Source: Phaeodactylibacter sp.
GTDB lineage: Bacteria > Bacteroidota > Bacteroidia > Chitinophagales > Saprospiraceae
Assembly (NCBI RefSeq): GCF_022763345.1
Contig: NZ_JALEGS010000111.1
Location: 1-64,000 of the forward strand
Direction: 5' to 3'
Length of the DNA: 64,000 nt
Under the pieces are notes generated by a model. It worked only from the letters and a program-made list of their open reading frames with translations. It was not told where the DNA came from and ran no database searches. Of the stretch, positions 60,871 through 64,000 are shown piece by piece. The stretch's first letter is position 1, and the number at the start of each line of letters is the position of its first letter. Both the position numbers and the translations under genes were made by a program.

Positions 60871-61779
60871 ATGAGTTATCATCTCAATCACCTCAAAGAG
60901 CTGGAATCAGAATCCATCTTCATCATGCGCGAAGTCGCGGCTCAGTTTGAGCGGCCAGTGCTGATGTTTTCCGGAGGCAAGGACTCCATCCTTATGGTAC
61001 ACCTGGCCCGCAAGGCTTTCTTTCCAGCCAATATTCCTTTTCCGCTATTGCACGTAGATACCGGGCACAATTTCCCGGAAACCATTGAATACCGGGACAA
61101 ACTGGTCCGGGAAACCGGCACCCGCCTGATTGTTGGTTCTGTACAGGAGGCCATCGACAGCGGTGCTATTGTGGAGGAGAAAGGGTACAACGCCAGCCGC
61201 AACTACCTGCAAACGCATGTATTGCTCGAAGAGCTGGAAAAAGGCAAATTCGATGCTGCACTGGGCGGTGCCCGCCGGGACGAAGAGAAAGCCCGTGCCA
61301 AGGAGCGCTTCTTCTCCCACCGCGATGAATTTGGGCAATGGGACCCCAAAAATCAGCGCCCGGAGCTCTGGAACCTGTTCAACGGCAAGAAAAACTACGG
61401 GGAGCACTTCCGCGTCTTCCCTATCAGCAACTGGACGGAGCTCGATGTGTGGATGTACCTGGCAATGGAAGAAGTAGAACTGCCGAGCCTTTACTTTGCC
61501 CACGAGCGCCCCGTTTTTGCCCGGGAAGGCACACTGCTTGCAGATTGCGAATACATCCACAAGCGGCCTGAAGAAGCAGCCGCAGTGGAAACCCGCATGG
61601 TACGCTGCCGTACTATTGGCGACATGACCTGCACCGGTGTATGGGAATCTGAGGCCAAAACCATTGAGGATATCATCAAGGAGGTCTCCATTGCCCGTAA
61701 AACAGAGCGGGGCGGCCGTACAGACGATAAGCGCTCTGAAACTGCCATGGAGGACCGAAAGAAACAAGGCTACTTCTAG
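60871..61779 (+). CDS. cysD: Sulfate adenylyltransferase subunit 2
   Basis: Catalytic subunit of ATP sulfurylase that forms APS from sulfate and ATP. At 302 residues it is of standard length. The ATP-pyrophosphatase loop FSGGKDSILMVHLARKAF is near the N-terminus; LHVDTGHNFPETIEYRD, GGARRDEEKARAKERFFSHRDEFG and the end YFGYF-like KKQGYF are conserved in CysD. It lies 56 bp after cysC and 38 bp before cysN. Confidence 0.96.
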   Translation: MSYHLNHLKELESESIFIMREVAAQFERPVLMFSGGKDSILMVHLARKAFFPANIPFPLLHVDTGHNFPETIEYRDKLVRETGTRLIVGSVQEAIDSGAIVEEKGYNASRNYLQTHVLLEELEKGKFDAALGGARRDEEKARAKERFFSHRDEFGQWDPKNQRPELWNLFNGKKNYGEHFRVFPISNWTELDVWMYLAMEEVELPSLYFAHERPVFAREGTLLADCEYIHKRPEEAAAVETRMVRCRTIGDMTCTGVWESEAKTIEDIIKEVSIARKTERGGRTDDKRSETAMEDRKKQGYF

Positions 61780-61817
61780 ACTCCCCAATCGATCAATCAA
61801 GGAAAAACAAAAGCAAA

Positions 61818-63077
61818 ATGGAAAATTACGATAATATGGAGCTGCTCCGGTTCACCACAGCGGGCAGTGTAGATGATGGCAAGTCCACCCTTATCGGGCG
61901 GCTGCTGTACGATAGCAAGTCAATTTTTGAGGATCAGTACGATGCCGTGCGCGAGAGCAGCGAACGACGGGGGGAAGAAGGCGTTAACCTGGCGCTTCTC
62001 ACCGACGGCCTGAAAGCCGAACGCGAACAGGGCATTACCATAGATGTGGCCTATCGCTACTTCTCAACACCCAAGCGCAAATTCATCATCGCTGATACGC
62101 CGGGCCACATTCAGTATACCCGGAATATGGTCACCGGGGCATCTACAGCCAACGTCGCACTCATCCTCATTGATGCCCGCCGGGGCGTACTGGAACAAAC
62201 CCGCCGGCATGCCTTTATCGCATCCCTGCTGCAAATTCCGCACCTTGTCGTGTGTATCAATAAGATGGACCTCGTCGACTATTCGGAGGAGACTTACGAA
62301 AAGATCAAACAGGACTTTGAGGAGTTTTCCTACAAACTGAATGTCAATGACGTCCACTTTATCCCAATTTCTGCGCTGAAGGGCGATAACGTGGTGACCA
62401 AGTCGGAAAGCACCCCCTGGTACGATGGCTCTACCCTGCTTTACTACCTGGAGAACGTACACATTGGCAGCGACCACAACTTCATTGACTGCCGCTTCCC
62501 GGTACAGTATGTGGTGCGTCCCAACTCTGATGACTACCACGACTACCGGGGCTATGCCGGACGCATCGCCGGTGGCATCTTCAAAAAAGGAGATGATGTA
62601 ATGCTGCTGCCTTCCGGATTCACCAGCAAAATCAAAAAGATTGACACCTTTGACGGGGAAGTCGACGAGGCGTACCCACCGATGTCGGTGACCCTCCTGC
62701 TGGAGGATGACCTCGACCTAAGCCGGGGCGACATGATTGTGCGGGAAAACAACCACCCTGAGGTAGAGCAGGACCTGGAAATCATGGTTTGCTGGTTCTC
62801 GGACCGTCCGCTGCAACCCCGGGGTAAATATGCCGTACTTCATACCACCAAAGAGGTGCGCTGTATCGTCAAGGAGATACGGTACAAACTGGACATTAAC
62901 ACCCTACACCGCAACGAAGAAGACAAGACCATCGGCATGAATGACATCGCACGTGTGGTGATACGGACTACTAAGCCGCTGTACTACGATGCCTACCGTA
63001 AAAACCGCATTACCGGCAGCGTGATCTTCGTAGATGAGGGGACGAATGAGACCGTAGGCGCGGGCATGATTATTTAA
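61818..63077 (+). CDS. cysN: Sulfate adenylyltransferase subunit 1 (GTPase)
   Basis: GTPase subunit that drives APS formation by CysD. The 419 residues include AGSVDDGKSTLIGRLLYDSK (G1), EQGITIDVAYRYF (switch I), DTPGHIQYTRNM (G3) and CINKMDLVDY (G4), followed by the two beta-barrel domains of the EF-Tu group. There is no fused APS kinase, in line with the separate cysC. It ends the operon before a strong terminator. No PAPS or sulfite reductase gene is present in the window. Confidence 0.96.
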   Translation: MENYDNMELLRFTTAGSVDDGKSTLIGRLLYDSKSIFEDQYDAVRESSERRGEEGVNLALLTDGLKAEREQGITIDVAYRYFSTPKRKFIIADTPGHIQYTRNMVTGASTANVALILIDARRGVLEQTRRHAFIASLLQIPHLVVCINKMDLVDYSEETYEKIKQDFEEFSYKLNVNDVHFIPISALKGDNVVTKSESTPWYDGSTLLYYLENVHIGSDHNFIDCRFPVQYVVRPNSDDYHDYRGYAGRIAGGIFKKGDDVMLLPSGFTSKIKKIDTFDGEVDEAYPPMSVTLLLEDDLDLSRGDMIVRENNHPEVEQDLEIMVCWFSDRPLQPRGKYAVLHTTKEVRCIVKEIRYKLDINTLHRNEEDKTIGMNDIARVVIRTTKPLYYDAYRKNRITGSVIFVDEGTNETVGAGMII

Positions 63078-63103
63078 GCCTAAAGTATTTGCGCTTCCCT
63101 TCT

Positions 63104-63144
63104 GCCGCCTGTCTGAACCTGACCTTCAGACAGGCGGCTTTTTT
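63104..63144 (+). terminator. Rho-independent terminator of the sulfate activation operon
   Basis: GCCGCCTGTCTGAA and TTCAGACAGGCGGC form a perfect 14-bp stem with a 7-nt loop, followed by TTTTTT, 26 bp past the cysN stop codon. Confidence 0.9.
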
Positions 63145-63244
63145 ATGCCCCGGAAGCATCCCCTGCTAAAATCGGGCTTTGAGAAACCAAAGCAGGCAAT
63201 CTCGCGTTTTGACAACATATTCGTTTTCGCAAAACCCGATAGCT

Positions 63245-64000
63245 ATGAAACACCTTGCCCTTTATACTTTCCTGTTCTTTGTATTTAGCCCCATTTTTCT
63301 GTTGCGCGCTCAGACTCCCCAAATTACAGATTTCAGGCTTGACGGCGATGCCCGCCAATCGGGCGGCAATTGCATTACCCTCACCCCCGATTATCAGTGG
63401 TCCTCCGGATCGATTTGGTACAAGAAAGCCATCAGCCTTAAGTCTTCCTTTGACATGCAGTTGAGGGTTATGCTCGGGTGTAAGGACCGCGACGGAGCGG
63501 ATGGGATGGTTTTCGTTTTCCACCCTTACGCCGAGCGGACCGGCTACCGGGGGGAAGGGATGGGCTTTGCGGGGCTGAACCCAGCAATTGGTATCGAAAT
63601 TGACACTTGGCAAAACGAGCATCTGGGCGACCCCTGGCAGGATCATGTAGCCATCCTCAGAGACGGCAGTGTCAACCACGGCTTCAACCTGGCAGGGCCT
63701 AAGTGGATTTCCAATATTGAAGACTGCCGGGAGCATGACCTAAACATCAACTGGGCAGCAAACACTCAGACTTTGAGTGTCCGTATCGACGGCAAAGAAG
63801 TAATTTCGCTAAAGCGTGACCTGGTCAGGACGATCTTCAGAGGCAAAGAAAAGGTGTACTGGGGGGTGACCTCCGCCACCGGCAATTACAACAACCGGCA
63901 AGCCGTCTGCTTTGAAAAGCTGGAATTTGAGCTGGTGGAGGAATTGCCTACGCTGGAACTGCAGGGTCAAAAGCTAAAGGAACTGATGCGCGGCCACTTT
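63245..64000 (+). CDS. Secreted L-type lectin domain protein, partial at window end
   Basis: An open frame from ATG runs uninterrupted to the last base (252 codons), so only the N-terminal part is seen. Signal peptide MKHLALYTFLFFVFSPIFLLRAQ, then a legume-lectin-like domain: CITLTPDYQWSSGSIWY, KDRDGADGMVFVFHP, GMGFAGLNPAIGIEIDTWQN (the acidic and aromatic residues of the metal/sugar site) and FRGKEKVYWGVTSATG. The domain ends near residue 235. Further domains must lie beyond the window. It probably binds glycans at the surface. Confidence 0.85.
   Translation, partial: MKHLALYTFLFFVFSPIFLLRAQTPQITDFRLDGDARQSGGNCITLTPDYQWSSGSIWYKKAISLKSSFDMQLRVMLGCKDRDGADGMVFVFHPYAERTGYRGEGMGFAGLNPAIGIEIDTWQNEHLGDPWQDHVAILRDGSVNHGFNLAGPKWISNIEDCREHDLNINWAANTQTLSVRIDGKEVISLKRDLVRTIFRGKEKVYWGVTSATGNYNNRQAVCFEKLEFELVEELPTLELQGQKLKELMRGHF

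Overview
The window looks like the chromosome of a Bacteroidota bacterium, most likely of the Saprospiria (Lewinella or Phaeodactylibacter type). The evidence is several secreted proteins with type IX secretion C-terminal sorting domains, a gliding-type C-terminal domain protein, a TonB-dependent receptor with a carboxypeptidase-like plug extension, LytS/LytTR signalling, DUF4386, DUF2452, DUF1573 and DUF5009 family genes, CHAT and EAD11 conflict-type proteins, and matches to the TAnnTTTG promoter element. The taxon is inferred from gene content; no rRNA or tRNA gene was found.

Layout. 0-3.2 kb: maltose-type phosphorylase and beta-phosphoglucomutase. 3.3-3.9 kb: DUF5615/DUF433 toxin-antitoxin-like pair. 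4.2-6.3 kb: threonine catabolism (tdh, kbl). 6.4-10.4 kb: HsdR-N-like protein, DUF1028 and Omp28-like secreted proteins, MATE exporter. 10.5-14.1 kb: S9 oligopeptidase and acyl-CoA dehydrogenase. 14.2-20.3 kb: GH53 galactanase, TonB receptor, small secreted protein and a LytS/LytTR pair, with a LytTR-like direct repeat in front of the receptor. 20.4-28.2 kb: small enzymes, a TolB-like/TPR/AraC regulator and an RsmF-type RNA methyltransferase. 28.2-34.3 kb: secreted proteins, an EAD11 membrane protein, a DUF4143 ATPase and a secreted phosphoesterase. 34.8-39.9 kb: sigma factor, anti-sigma-like membrane TPR protein, CHAT protease (frameshifted) and a lipoprotein. 40.1-41.8 kb: RlaP-type nucleotidyltransferase and a ParE-type pair. 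42.2-46.7 kb: di-haem peroxidase, haem-motif VCBS lipoprotein, acyltransferase-like membrane protein. 46.8-51.2 kb: SGNH, MBOAT and acyl-AMP ligase-carrier operon. 51.3-58.7 kb: coiled-coil membrane proteins, proline catabolism enzyme, a small inverted-repeat element, gliding-type secreted protein, SpoU methyltransferase. 58.8-63.1 kb: sulfur assimilation (metZ, cysC, cysD, cysN). From 63.2 kb: a lectin-domain protein that leaves the window.

Three assemblies deserve most attention. First, the acyl-AMP ligase-carrier fusion, MBOAT and SGNH genes reproduce the logic of the Dlt system (activation, carrier, membrane transfer, extracytoplasmic partner) with a fatty-acyl type ligase. Second, the sigma factor, anti-sigma-like TPR protein, CHAT protease and lipoprotein form a compact candidate stress or conflict module; the CHAT gene carries a one-base frameshift in a G5T5 run after its catalytic residues. 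Third, the galactanase/TonB/LytTR locus carries perfect 13-bp direct repeats on a 21-bp period, the geometry of a LytTR operator.

No CRISPR array, complete insertion sequence or prophage was seen. The only mobile element supported is a 162-bp MITE-like element whose end supplies the stop codon of the neighbouring secreted-protein gene.
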